From Carnegiea gigantea (lineage: Eukaryota > Streptophyta > Magnoliopsida > Caryophyllales > Cactaceae), in NCBI GenBank assembly GCA_029747015.1, contig JAKOGI010000420.1, positions 551,501-615,500 of the forward strand: 64,000 nucleotides of DNA, given 5' to 3'. Under the pieces are notes generated by a model, which was not told the DNA's origin, ran no database searches, and worked only from the letters and a program-made list of their open reading frames with translations. Of this stretch, positions 24,263 to 36,399 are shown one piece after another; position 1 is the first letter of the stretch; every line of letters starts with the position of its first letter. Both the position numbers and the translations under genes were made by a program.

Positions 24263-24269
24263 TATATAT
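24263..24269 (-). promoter_or_regulatory. TATA box of K2
   Basis: TATATA on the minus strand followed by GGGGCTGGCC, 97 bp upstream of the ATG, in the position of the shared core. Confidence 0.7.
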
Positions 24270-24439
24270 GGAATTTGAGTTCTTACGATAGAAGGATGAT
24301 AAATATCTTGCAAAATGATAAAGCCACTCAATATTTTTTAAATTTATAAAATTACACGTATAATACATACTTATGGATAGGATTGGTCCACTTAAGATGT
24401 TATTTTGTATAGTATGCGTATCATCCTTTTTTTCAATTA

Positions 24440-25853
24440 TTAAAAAATTTGGTGATCTTAAATCATAAAATGCGTTAATCAAGGTTGAGACATGCATCTC
24501 AGCGATGTTAGCTATTGCATTCATGATATTTTCTTCTTGTATTAGTTCCCATAACACGATTACATTTTTCTCGTTAAGTGGAAGGAAAGTAGAGAGCTAT
24601 TAGAGTTAGCAAGTGGTTACTTATTAGGTCCCCTGTTAATAATGAAACAAACAAACCTCTATCGTTGATCAATGAAGTGTCTCAACTCACAGAACACATT
24701 TGGTCAAAGAACTAATCGCATTTAACCGCTTGGAAAAAAAGGGAAAATAACAATAAGAAAAAACAACAAAAATAATACAATTACCGGCCACAGTTATCTA
24801 TAACTCAAATTACATAGTTTTTATTCCTCATTAGCACTAAGAATGTGCCTCATTAGCACTAAGAATTTGCTAACCAATTAAATTTGCTAGTGGCTGAGGT
24901 GATCCGTTAACCAAATGAAACAAATGAAATAAAGTCTATGTGATCCCTTGACCAAATGAAACAAAGTTGTTGGGGTCTATTATTTATTATATTTATGGTG
25001 GTGGTCACCAATATTAAATATTTATGGTAAATTATGACAAGCTCAGTGTTACTATCTTGCATCGATTTCACAAAGTGACAATCATGATAATCAATATGCG
25101 GTGCAGTTTATTTCAACCATTATTTTTGGTAAATTTCATTGGAATTTGGAATCATAATTATATTTTAAATATTTTAAGACATATTTATTAAAAACATCTA
25201 TAAGGTTTTCATAAATGGAGTAGGAAGACTCAAATTTTGATAAGAACATTTCCTAAGAGCATTTTGATAAGATTGGCATCTTTAAAAAAATGATCTTCTA
25301 GAGATATGGAAGTGACTAAATAACTTTGGAGAATAAATATGAGATAGATCTCATATAAATTAAATAATATAATTCTTTTCAGGTAAAATTTGGGGATTAG
25401 TTAGCTTCAAATTGAACGTCTACCGATAAGTGCTGTGATTCTTTTTTTGGGGGGGGGGAGCGAGGAGAAGTATTTGAGCTTTAAAAATTCTACTTAATCT
25501 AGGCATTGGAAAATATTGTGTTGAGACCATAATCTAATTAATACATTATACAATTTAAAATCACAAAATTTTAATAGTTACAATTAGTTTTCAATTGCAA
25601 AGTTCTAGCATTTGTGAGGTATGCTAAGAAGTATGAAATGATATATTCTAGTCAAATATATAATGTTAGTTAAGAAATATTATTTATGTGATTTATAACT
25701 GTAAAAAAATATACACAAAAATATAATGTACTTAAGTGCTAATACCTTTCCACCATTAATTGTGCGATTCATTTTCAATTGATCATGACTTATAAGTCAA
25801 GGCAAGACTCTTAAGAGATGTCATATGACAAGATATTTATTATTTGCAATTTA
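24440..25853. repeat. Duplicated flank (unit B), left part
   Basis: No gene. Homologous to unit A (21430 onward) and unit C (31380 onward). The homology is interrupted at 25853 by the Harbinger element and resumes at 29133. Confidence 0.8.
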
Positions 25854-28800
25854 GGGTGTGTTTGGTAGGGGGAAAAATTATTTTCCCAAAAAATCATTTT
25901 CTATGGAAAATGATTTCCCAAGGAAAATAATTTTCCACCTACATTTTCTGCTGTTTGGTAGAATGAAAAATCATTTTCTCGGAAAATCATTTTCTGCTGT
26001 TTGGTAGAATGAAAAACCATTTTTCAATACCATAATTCTCAAGTGTTTGATACTAATAGGCTAAGCTAATAGATAAACAATCAATTTAGTCATCAAGCAG
26101 TGCTTACAAAATCATCAAACAGTCACAAAGTTATAATTCTCAATTATTTGTTCTCAGCCAAAAAAGGGGAGACAAAAAAAAAGAAAAAAGAGAAATATCA
26201 CTTCATTCAATCTTGAATTTTTCAACCCAAATCCTTCTCAGTTTGTCGCTCTTCACTAGAAATCCCTTTGCAAGATTTTCACGCTCTGCGAGGTGATCGA
26301 AAGCGCTATCCAAAAAGTCCTCTTCAAACTCTTCGGTTTTCATCACTTCTGGATAAAGAAGGTCGACGTCGACCTTGGATTTAGATATCTTTTGTAGAGC
26401 CATAGCGACTTCTGCCATTTAGGTGGAGATATTTTGAAGTTCCAAATTGTCATCACGAGTTCTCTTTCGACTTTTTCTTGATTCTAATAGCGCACTTGAA
26501 GTCGATTGTTTATCATTTTCCTTAACGAACTCATCGTTACCGTCACCTTTTTCTTCCAGATTCATAGCTCCAAGTGATTGTATCTCAACATCATCAAATG
26601 ACTTAGCATCACTTCCTCGAGCGATATCCTTTCCAACCACAGTAACCATTTCCTCATACATATCAATTTTCTTGTTAAGATACTTCTCATGAGTTGGATT
26701 CGCCTGTTAAAAGAAACAATAACTAATCAAAACAAGCAACTGACACTGAGCAAGCAAATCTGAACATAGTATACTGTCCTACGTCAAACAATAATGTCCA
26801 CCAGCCCTTGTCCTACTTCAAACAATAATGTTCCACACAAGCAGCCCTGGTCTTACTTCAAACAATAATCTGAACATAGTATACTGCCTTAAAAAAAAAT
26901 CCAGGACAGAACAATAGCTTATTCTCAGTTTCTAGGAAGAACATGACCCAACATTTGCATATTCATTACTCATCAACTCGAAGTATCCGACCTTTAAGTG
27001 CCAAACAAACCAGTAGTTCAAAGCCCTTGCTGGCTCAGGCGCATATCGTTACAAAGGAGAGAAATTGCAATACTGACAAATGTTGTGAACATTGTTTCAC
27101 TTCTTTCTATCTTTCGTTCACCTTTTGCTCTTCTTTTTTTGGGGGGTGGTTCACACCACCCCTTTGGGTCAGCAAGAGAGTGGTGAAACTATGTATACTT
27201 AATCAGGACAAGCTTACGACAGAACACATTTATCAAAGATAAGGAAATAAACTCTATTATGGTGCTGATACCTAAAACAAAATGTATGCCATCCTGAAAA
27301 ATACACAAGTTGCTACAACCAAGTTCATTGCAGCATGTTCAGTTCATGATAGAACCATGAGTCATAAAGGTGAAGTCCATTTCATGTATAGAAACTATTC
27401 CCTCATATGAGCCAGCAATGCCCCCCCAAATGGAAACAAGAGACAGCAGATAATATATGGCTTTAAAAAAGATCCGGCAATAAGAAACAGCAGATAACAT
27501 GTATCTCAGTGACAAAAGCTAGCACTTGTTGTAGCATGGATAATATAACAGTAATAAAGACCATTACAAATCAGAAGCTACCCAATTGGTCTGCAAGTTT
27601 TGACAGGGTGTATAATATAACAATCATAAAGACCATTATCCAATTTTGCATAATATAACAGAAAATAGGCACATTAAAAATCAGAAAACAGGCAGCCATA
27701 CCTCAACATAGGTGTTGTACACATCATAAGACATGCGAATCATCCTCATATTTTCATCCCATCCACAGCCAGATTGGTTTCGAAGTTTGGCTTTGATGCC
27801 CCAAGCAGTTTTCACGGTTCTTAGATGATTGCCAACATGATCTGGCAGACATTTGACATTGAATTTCTTTGATATTGTATCCGCTGCTATAACAAAGGAA
27901 CTAGAATTGAAAGTGTTGTTCGGTCGATTTCCCTTTTTAACCTCATCGGCTAAAAACTTGAGTAATTCCTTCGACATTGGCTTGGACCAATGGAATTGAG
28001 TTTTCTTATCCTCACTAACCTCTTTCATTTTCCCTTTGTCCATTATGTAATAAGGAAACTAAGTAGAATACAAGCTTTTAAAAAAGTTGCGTAAATAGCA
28101 ACAAGCTTCCTAAGTGTCTTTTTCTAAGCAAATAGTAACTGAGCATAATACAAGCTTAGACCTTCAATCACCTAACTAAGGTTAAAGCAACTTTAACAAT
28201 ACATGTTAACCCTAGTTAGCATATTGGCAAATAATGTACTTTTAACAATCAGACAAAATTGAAGGGATTAAACCCTCTATTACTTCACAAAACCTTGCAA
28301 GATATGGCAAATAATGGTATCACTTATCCAATTATACAACACACAGTAGACATGAATCTCAAATTCAAGCAAAATTTCCAGCAAATAATAAAATTTCCAG
28401 CAAACACAGTAACAATCAACAACTCTTTCAAAAAACAGCAGACATGAATATGCTCTGGTAGCAAAAGGATGGTTTTTCACGCTCTTTAATAATCCTTTCA
28501 CAAACCATTGCCTCCCTCAAATCAACCACCTCAAAGGTACACCCAAACCAGCCACAACTTCCAAATTCAAGCAAAATTTAACATACCACACAGAGATAAA
28601 TGGAAAATTTTGGTTGAATAACCATATATATAAAGCAATAGACAGAAAATTTGATAATTTTCAGTCCCATCAACAAAGAAAAGTCATTAATGGCGAGAGC
28701 CAAAACGTTCAAATTCAAGAAATTTTCAGTCGAATTCAGAGAAATTGAAACCCTAGATCTAAAAACTTACCTGAAAAATTGAATCTGAATACAGTAGTAA

Positions 28801-29129
28801 GAGTACTTGGACTCGAATACAGCGGCGAGAGTGCTTTAACCGGCTTCCAACAATGGCGAGAGCCAAAACTTCAAAATTCAAGAGAGAGAGTAAGGCTTTC
28901 AAACGTTGCTGAAGCTTTCCTGAAATCGAACAGAAGTTATAGAAACAGAGTTGTTTTCGAGCCCCAAGAAAATGATTTTACGGCCATTTTTACGGGAAAA
29001 TATTTTCCTTCTCATGAGGTAAACTCATTTTCCCCTGAAAATGATTTTCCCCTCCGCTTTTTACCAAACAACGTAAAATAGGAAAATCATTTTTCGGGAA
29101 AATGATTTTACTCCCTACCAAACACACCC
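25854..29129 (-). mobile_element. PIF/Harbinger-type element, 3.28 kb, carrying only the Myb-like gene
   Basis: Terminal inverted repeats GGGTGTGTTTGGTAGGG occur at both ends, with a TTA duplication at 25851-25853 and 29130-29132. Subterminal DNA is packed with GAAAATGATTTTC-like words. Autonomous PIF/Harbinger elements encode a DDE transposase plus a Myb/SANT-like protein; only the latter is here. The paralogous sites at 32345-32357 and 60352-60369 show the uninterrupted sequence. Confidence 0.9.
26203..28043 (-). pseudogene. Myb/SANT-like DNA-binding protein of the Harbinger element (two exons, one nonsense codon)
   Basis: Exon 1 (28043-27702, 114 codons) starts MDKGKMKEV and holds a Myb/SANT-like domain (FHWSKPMSKELLKFLADEV, then FNVKCLPDHVGNHLRTVKTAW). 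A donor GAG/GTATGG at 27702/27701 and an acceptor TTTTAACAG before 26703 are both phase 0. Exon 2 runs ANPTHEKYLNKKIDMYEEM, a Ser/Lys-rich linker (SRKSRKRTRDD) and a C-terminal block MAEVAMALQKI..DKLRRIWVEKF. A single TAA at 26419-26421 lies in frame between the linker and the last 71 codons. The family binds element ends and helps nuclear import of the transposase. Without the stop it would be about 280 aa. Confidence 0.75.
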
Positions 29130-29132
29130 TTA

Positions 29133-29617
29133 ATGTAAAATGATATGTAACCTGCTACAAGAAATTTTTTACGTGTTCTGCTTTTACTTAAAAATTAAAT
29201 TATTATGTACTAAATTCAAAAAGTTGGTCTGGTTAGGATTTTATTTGTATTCATCAACGTAGCTGACGAAATATTAAAGGTTCACAATTATTTTATTTTT
29301 TATCGAAAAGGTTCACAATTGTTGACTGACCATACTTATTGAAAGATTGGGTGTTTTCAACCATATAATTTGCTAAATTAAACTAAAATCAGATACTTAA
29401 AAAGTGTCTTGTGACGAGACATATATTATCAAATTAACATGCATGCAACGAAATAATTATCACATTCTTATTTGAAGAAAAGTAGTACAAGGGGACCCAC
29501 TCCATCCTTCCATTCAATGCAAGGGAGGAAGAATCTTATTTAAGGCTAGCTAGAATTAACAAGTAGCTAGCTAGCCTATTCGCTAATTTATATACTTAGA
29601 TTGATTAACTAGCAGCT
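29133..29617. repeat. Duplicated flank (unit B), right part, with K3 3' hairpin
   Basis: Resumes unit homology after the Harbinger element. The conserved 3' block is at 29494-29533. A hairpin with 10-bp arms (GGCTAGCTAG) is at 29544-29576, 42 nt past the K3 stop. Confidence 0.7.
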
Positions 29618-30265
29618 TTATATGCTAGCTGCAACATCGATATCCTTCTTGTGCTTGAAGAAGAAAACGTTAAGAGCTTGAGTAGGATCATCAGTGAGAC
29701 CCACCATTTTCATCCCCGAAAGGGAGTCAAGAAAAACAGTCAAATAATAGAATCCTTGATGTTCTAGTGTTGGTTCTACAGAAGAAGTTGCGATCCTATA
29801 AGAATAAAGGGAACCTTCAGGCTTCTCTATCCTGAACGAGGCGCGCGGCTGATTGAAAATGCCGGAGGCTATGACCACAACGCGACTGTTAGAGGCGTCA
29901 TAGCCCAGCCTCCAGAGCCCATCGTCCCTACAGTAGGCGCTCCTGCCGGAGTCAACTTTGACGTCCGACGACAGGTGGATTTCCTTTTGGGTTTCATTGA
30001 CGGGTACAAATTTGAGGGGATCACCTCTGTGCACTTCGCGTCGGTATTCGACGACGTATAGAGGGCAAGAAAGCAATGTGCCGCCTCTGCCGGACCTCCC
30101 TATCCCCCCAAAGATGCTTATGATTGGCTCGATGGAGTATTGTGAGCCCACTTCTAGTGGGTTTCCGTCGATGTCTAGGACCAGATCGCTATCTGTGTTG
30201 CCCGTGGTTAGGGTGAGTAGGAGGAGGAAGAGGGTGGTTACTGTTGGGAGAAGGTGGTTAGCCAT
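29618..30265 (-). CDS. Kunitz (STI-family) protease inhibitor K3, 215 aa
   Basis: Complete intronless gene. I place the start at 30265 (MANHLLPTVTT); a frame-compatible ATG at 30349 lies in the TATA box itself and would not be transcribed. The signal peptide ends near LTLTTG. The signature is LVLDIDGNPLEVGSQYSI. There are two mature cysteines only (LLSCPLY, AYCRDDGLWRL), matching the first Kunitz disulfide; the second is absent. The segment PVNETQKEIHLSSD carries the NET sequon seen in K2 and K6. It ends FFFKHKKDIDVAASI. Closest relatives are K6 and the dead K4. Function as for K2. Confidence 0.93.
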   Translation of the reverse strand: MANHLLPTVTTLFLLLLTLTTGNTDSDLVLDIDGNPLEVGSQYSIEPIISIFGGIGRSGRGGTLLSCPLYVVEYRREVHRGDPLKFVPVNETQKEIHLSSDVKVDSGRSAYCRDDGLWRLGYDASNSRVVVIASGIFNQPRASFRIEKPEGSLYSYRIATSSVEPTLEHQGFYYLTVFLDSLSGMKMVGLTDDPTQALNVFFFKHKKDIDVAASI

Positions 30266-30346
30266 TTTTGGCTTGCTTGTTTGGCTAAGGGTTTTAAGCG
30301 TTTTAGTTGTACAGGTGAAGTAATTGAAGGGGGCATGGGCAGCCCC

Positions 30347-30354
30347 CATTTATA
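30347..30354 (-). promoter_or_regulatory. TATA box of K3
   Basis: TATAAATG on the minus strand followed by GGGGGCTG, 82 bp upstream of the chosen ATG. Confidence 0.7.
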
Positions 30355-30399
30355 GAATTTATGTTCGTATGTATCATAGAGCCAATCAATAACACGCAA

Positions 30400-31379
30400 G
30401 GCTAGATAGTGACGTCGTGGCAGCCCCTATATTTTTTAAGCCTACGGAGGCGTCTTGGTGCTACATAAAAGTCAAGATGCTTATTCAGACGAGTTCGACA
30501 ATGAATACGAATGGCTACAAGTGTTTCAATAATTTACTTGATACGACGAACTTAGTTATTCGGATAGGAGATAATTATTTAGGTAGTAAATTATTATTTA
30601 AATAATGAATTACTGTTCTAATTTATTATTAGTGAATAGTTTACATTACCTCATTATTAGTGAACAATTTAATTGTTAGTGAGTAGTTATTTAGATAGTG
30701 GATAACTGTTCTAATTTAATCATTCAGGTGGCAAATTGCTATTTAAATAATGGATAACGAGAGAGGAAACGAGAGGAGATGGGAAGGTTGCAGTGCGTGG
30801 CGTCCGGCGGGCTAGGCTGCAGCTGGCCGCCGACGGCGATGGGCAATGACCATGGTGGCCCGACGAACAAGTACAATAGAAATAGTAGGGGGAAAGAAGA
30901 GGAGAGCGTGAAACAGGATAGGATGGGGGACTCTTGGTTTTGCCTGCTTCATTTTTTTTTGGGGACTAGATTTCTCAAATTATTCTCTTATTTTTTTTGG
31001 TAACCTGGCTAAAAATTAGCCCTTCTTTCTTCTTTTTTCCTTCTTTCCTTTGTTTTTTTTTAATTTATTTGTTTTCAATACCTTAGGTATTTTCACATTA
31101 AAGTTCGTTCTCGTCTTGTTTTCTAACCTTACCATGTGATCAATTTTTAAGCAAACATTTGGCTAAAATTAATTAGTCCTTGTCATTTCATAATTTGCTT
31201 CCTTAATTATTAAGAAAATTAAATGAACTCCGTTAATTTTCCATCATTACTCGAAGACAGATGCATGTTTGTATACAACTTTGTCTTCACATAATTACTT
31301 CACATAATTACAACTAATGGCAGGACGAAATGAGTTGAGATCGAAGTTATCATCAGTAAAATGTTTGAGCAGAATAGCT
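30400..31379. other. K3 upstream region and intergenic sequence
   Basis: A diverged copy of the GTGGCGCTAC/ATCAAGATGC module lies at about 30440-30510. From 30540 to 30760 there are AT-rich words (GATAACTGTTCTAATTTA) like the 50463 MITE family. A GC-rich patch at 30779-30880 is unlike its surroundings. No gene supported. Confidence 0.45.
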
Positions 31380-32975
31380 CCTTGAATTAACGCAATTAAA
31401 CAAATGAAATAAAGTAGATGTGACCCTCTTAAGGAAATGAAACAAAGTTGATGTGGTCCACAAACATATGGAAATCATGTTGGTCACCAGTATTCAATAT
31501 GTGGGGCCATCATAAACATCCAACCATGAATTGTCACAAGCTCAGGCATTATTATCGTGCATCGATTTCACAAAATGACAAATATGATAACCCATGTATG
31601 GTGCAGTTTATCTCAACCATTATTTTTGGTAAATTTCATTGGAATTTGGAATCATAATTATGTTTTAATATTTTAAGACTTATTCATCAAAAACATTTAT
31701 GAGGTTTTAACAAAAGGAGTAGGAAGAAGCAAATTTTGGGTAAGATCATTTCCTAAGAGCATTTCGATAAAATTGACATCTTTAAAAGAAATGGCCATCA
31801 AGAGGTATAGAAGTGACTAAATAACTTCTGAGAATAAATATGAGATGGATCTCATATAATAATATAATTCTTTTTAGGTAAAATTTGGTGTCTAGTGAGC
31901 TTCAAATTAAACTTCTACCCATAAGTGTTGTGGTTCATTGTTTTTTTTTTTTTTTGGGGAGGGGGGTACTTGAGCTTAAAAAAATATGTTGAATTTAGGT
32001 ATTGACAAATATTGTCTCGAGACCATAATCTAAATTAATATATTATATAGTTTAAAATCACAAAAATACAATTAGTTTTCGATTGCAAAGTTGTAGCATT
32101 TGTGAGATATGCTGACAAGTATAAGTCATATGTTCTAATCAAATATACCATGTCAGTTAAGAAATATTATTTGTGTAATTTCATAACTATAAAAAAAAAG
32201 ATGGACAGAAATATAATGTACTTAATTTCTAAGTGCTAATACCCTTCCATTATTAATTGTACAATTCATTGTCAATTGAACACGATTTTTAAGTCAAGGC
32301 AAGACTCTTAAGACGTGTCTACGACAAGAAATTTTTACTTTGCAAATTAACATAAAATAATAAATATATCTGGCTACAAGAAATTCTGTGAGTGTTTTGC
32401 CTTGACTTAAAAATTGTATTATTATGTACTAAATTCCAAAAAAAAAGATTTTATAATTAAAAGACAAAAGAGTATTACCATTTATAAATTGTGTAAACAT
32501 CACTTTTCTACCCATAATTTTTCACAATATAAGATAACATGTATCATACGTTATGGCGGATAAAATTGATCTGATTAAGATTTTCATCTGTACTCACCAG
32601 GGCGTAGCTGGTAAAAGACTAAAGGTTTACAATTATTCATAATGGTTGACTAACCATACGTATTCAAAGATTAGATGTTTTTAACCATGTAATTGGGTAA
32701 ACTAGACTAAAGTAAGATACTTACGAAGTGTCTTGCGACGATACATACATAATCAGACTAACGTGGGAGAGATTTTTTTTTTAATGCGATATATCGAAAG
32801 ATGAATACATTTATGTTTTTTAAATAAGTCTTATATTCTTATTTGGAGAAAACCAGGCGACCCACTCTGTCCTTCCGTTCCATGCAAGCGAGGAAGAATC
32901 TTATTTGAGTCTAGCTAGAAGTAATAAGTAGCTAGCTAACCTAATTTATATACTTAGCTCGATTAATTAGTAGCT
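31380..32975. repeat. Duplicated flank (unit C) downstream of K4
   Basis: Uninterrupted homologue of units A, B and D. It contains the T-run/G-run boundary at about 31942-31970, the conserved 3' block at 32859-32897 and a degraded hairpin at 32908-32941. The uninterrupted site for the Harbinger insertion is at 32345-32357. No gene. Confidence 0.8.
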
Positions 32976-33519
32976 TCATATGCTAGCTACAACATCATTC
33001 TCGTTCTTGGAGAAGACAAATAGAGGACCCTCAGTATAATTATTAGCGAGACCCACCAACTTAAGCCCAAAAAGGCGGTCGCCAAAATCAGTCAAATACC
33101 CTTATTCTCCTGGTTGTAGAGAAGAAGTTGTAGGAGGAGAATACATGATCTTATAAGCATTAGGGGGAACTGCAGCCTTCTCGAACGTGAATGAGGAAGG
33201 CGGAACACTGGGAGTGCCGGAGGCTATGACTACTTTGATGCGGGTAAAGGCGTCAAGGATCACCCTGCAGAAGCCGTCGCTCCTACAGCTAGCGCTCTTG
33301 CCGAAGTCGATTAGGGTGTACGATGAGAGGTAGATTTCCTTCTGGGTTTCATCGACGGGTACGAATTTGGCGGGATCACCGACAATGAATTCTCTTTCGT
33401 ATTCCTTGACATAGAGGGGGCAAGAAAGGTTTGTGCCGCCTCTTTCGGACCTCCCTATCCCCCCAAAGAAGCTTAGGGCTCGTCGGATGTAGTATTATGA
33501 GCCCACTTCCAGTGGGTTT

Positions 33520-33961
33520 TGTTGGATTTATCGCCCAAATATCATGATGTGTAGGGTTTCCTCATTTATTGGGTTTATGGCCCAAATATCATGATGACTA
33601 GGATCTCTTTGTATATGTATGCTTGATCCCTTTATTAGTGGCATGCCTCGAGCCTCTATACTCATCATCAACATAGCAATGCACAAACACAATTGTTGGG
33701 CTTTTTTGTTCTGCTATTCTAACCTTTTGAGAGAGTGTTCTAGAGTGAATTGTAATCATTAATTGATCTCTCCTTAGAGCGCATCGCTCTGATATCAATT
33801 CTATACTCTCCCATCTCGATAGTGGATTTTGCTCACTGTCGTCCGTGGTTTTTTCACATTAAGTTTTCTACGTAAATCTTGGTGTTCATTTGTGTTTGCT
33901 CTTTATTATCATATTTTATGATTCTTTGTTATTTCCATTCAATTCATATATAATATTAACA
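33520..33961 (+). repeat. 5' LTR of the K4 Copia, with inner duplication
   Basis: Starts TGTTGGATTTAT. Compared with the 3' LTR it has about 46 extra bp: the CCCAAATATCATGATG..AGGGTTTCCTC stretch is present twice. Confidence 0.85.
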
Positions 33962-33962
33962 A

Positions 33963-33975
33963 GAGTTATCAGAGC
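33963..33975 (+). other. Copia primer-binding site (degraded)
   Basis: GAGTTATCAGAGC right after the LTR end; two to three changes from the tRNA-Met site TGGTATCAGAGC. Confidence 0.7.
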
Positions 33976-33987
33976 ATTGGTTACCGG

Positions 33988-34765
33988 ATGGCATCAGTCA
34001 CAAAATTCGATATACCCAAATGTGATGGAAAGATGAGTTTTAATATCTGGAAGATGCAGATAGTAGGAGTTCTTACACAGAAGGGGTTAAAGAAGGCTAT
34101 CGCTGGAAAAACGAAGAAGCCTTCAACCATGATAGGATGAACAATGGGAGGAGCTCGATGAAAAGGCCCTCTTAACGATTCAACTATGCTTGGCAACTTA
34201 TGTTGTCCGTAAAATCCTGGATGTGACTACCACTACAACTCTTTGGCTCAAATTAGAGTCCCTATACATGACCAAAAGCCTAGCAAACAAGATTCGTACG
34301 AAGGAATGTCTGTACACATTCTCCATGGCTGAAGGTACTCATATTCAAAATCATCTTGACGAGTTCAATTCTATTATTACTGATCTTGAAAGTTTAGATG
34401 TGAAACTTGAGGATGAGGATAAAGCAATATTTTTGGTTATCTCATTGCCTCTTTCCTATAAGCAGTTCAAGGAAATTATGCTATACAGCAATAACGACAC
34501 TTTGTCTTTTGATGACGTTAAGGCTAACCTATTGTCAGAAGAAAATTTTGATCTTGATATGCGTTCTAATGAGAAAGTTGAAGGCTTATCAATGAGAGGG
34601 AGAACCTCCTTTGAAAAAGAGGACACAAATAGGAGAAATGCCCGATCAAAGTCCAGGGGATGTAAATGCAACAAACTCTGCAAATACTACAGAAAGCCAG
34701 GACATTTAGTAGCTGAATGCTACAAACTGAAGAACAAGAAAGCAAAAGAAGAAAAGAATAATTAG
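33988..34765 (+). pseudogene. Copia gag remnant
   Basis: Starts at 33988 (MASVTKFDIPK) and breaks by stop/frameshift near 34137. The main open part (34190-34765) is a UBN2-type gag (LWLKLESLYMTKSLANKI, HLDEFNSIITDLESLD). The zinc knuckle reads CKYYRKPGHLVAEC: the second Cys is Tyr. Ends NKKAKEEKNN. Confidence 0.85.
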
Positions 34766-36175
34766 CCTGCAGAAGCTTTAGTTATAGACTCAGAGTCAGA
34801 TGGTGATGTTCTACCTGTCACTACCACGGATAACCAAGGTGCTACTAAGTGGGTTCTTGATTCAGACTGTACCTACCATATGTGTCGCCACAGATATTAG
34901 TTTTCTACATATGAGGCATTAAATGCTGGTGTTGTACTTGTGGGCAATTATGCCTAATGCAATGTTGCTCGCATTGACACCATTCGAATCAAGACTCATG
35001 ATGGCATAGTGAGGATTCTTTCTAAGTTTATCACATTCCTGACCTGAAACGTAATCTCATCTCATTTGGCACCCTTAAATTCAATGGGTGCAAATATTCT
35101 ACTAAAGGTAGAGTTTTGAAGATCTCCAAGGATGCCCTGATTCTCATGACAAAAGAAAGAGGAGGAAGTCTTTACATTCTCCAAGGGTCTACAGTAACAG
35201 GTTCTGCTATAGTCACTACCACCTCATCTATCGAAGGCCATACTCAATTGTGTCATGCTCGCTTGGGCCACATGAACGAGAAGAGAATTACAATTCTAGG
35301 CAAGCGAGGTCTACTTGGTAGCGACAGTACGGGCAAGCTTGATTTCTTTGATCATTGTGTGTTTGGAAAATAAAAAAGTGTTAGTTGTCTACAGCCACAC
35401 CCCGTACTAAAGGTACCCTTTATTATATTTATTCTGATTTATAGGGTCTTTCTAGAGTTCCTTCTTTTGGTGGAAGACGTTATATGCCGACTAGGCAGCG
35501 AAGGTATGAGCAAGCTTGACTTCTTTAGAAAGGTGTGGGTTTATTTCTTAAGGCAAAAGAAGGAGGCTTTCCCTATGTTTAAAAAGTTCAAACCGTTTCG
35601 TTGAAAACCAGACTGGGAAGATGATAAAGAAGCTCAGAACTGACAATGATCTTGAGTTTTTGAGTAAGAGTTTATGAGTTCTGTGCTACTCAAGACATCG
35701 CCAGACATAAGACCTTGATTGGAAAACCTCAACATAATGGGGTTGCAGAACATATTAATAGAACTCTACTTGAGAGAGCATGTTGTATGCTCTCTACTAC
35801 TAATATGTGGCATCATAGACACTTTTGGGCAGAGGCTGTTTCTACAACATGCTATCTGGTGAACCGGTCTCCACACTCCTCTATTGAATTCAAAATTGCA
35901 GAAGAAGTCTGGTCAGGTAATTCTGTTGACTACTCTATTTTGAGAGTTTTTGGATGTTCTGTTTTTGTACATGTCAACTAGCTCCCATGGCTGCTAAATG
36001 CATGTTTCTAGGCTATGTATCTGAATCTAAGGCATATCAACTTTGGTTTCCTGGCTCTAAAGGGTCTTTCAAAGTCGGGATATTGGTTTTGATGAAACTG
36101 TTATGTTCTTCCCTAAAAAAGAATCTGCTATCGCTACATGTGATCAATAAGATGACAACAAGAAGGTGGAAGTAG
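34766..36175 (+). pseudogene. Copia protease and integrase remnant
   Basis: The protease motif WVLDSDCTYHMC has Asp where Gly of DSG is usual. The pre-integrase block contains CHARLGHMNEKRI. Integrase fragments include KPQHNGVAEHINRTLLERA, WAEAVSTTCYLVNRSPHSS, and RVFGCSVFVHV. Stops and frameshifts interrupt it near 34899, 35370, 35450 and 35980. Confidence 0.8.
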
Positions 36176-36208
36176 ATATTCCTTCAAAGGCTCCTTAAGG
36201 TGGAGATA

Positions 36209-36395
36209 GAGTACCTCATTCTAGTAGTGAGGACCATACTGAAGAAACCAACTCCGACAACCATGACATCCTATGTTCTGAAGAGCAGTAGACTTTAGAT
36301 AGTACCTCATTCTAGTAGTGAGGACCATATTGAAGAAACCAGCTCTGACAGCCATGACATCCCAAGTTCTGAAGAGCATCAGACTTCAGATAACT
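36209..36395 (+). repeat. 93-bp tandem duplication inside the Copia element
   Basis: The stretch from GTACCTCATTCTAGTAGTGA is repeated 93 bp later with a few changes, in the linker between integrase and RT. Confidence 0.85.
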
Positions 36396-36399
36396 CCTC

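Noticed and set aside
30266..30349. N-terminal extension of K3 from the ATG at 30349
   Set aside because: That ATG overlaps the TATA box, and the other copies start at the equivalent of 30265 with a proper signal peptide.
30779..31003. Open frame in a GC-rich patch
   Set aside because: Low-complexity composition, no family resemblance, and no promoter or paralogue.
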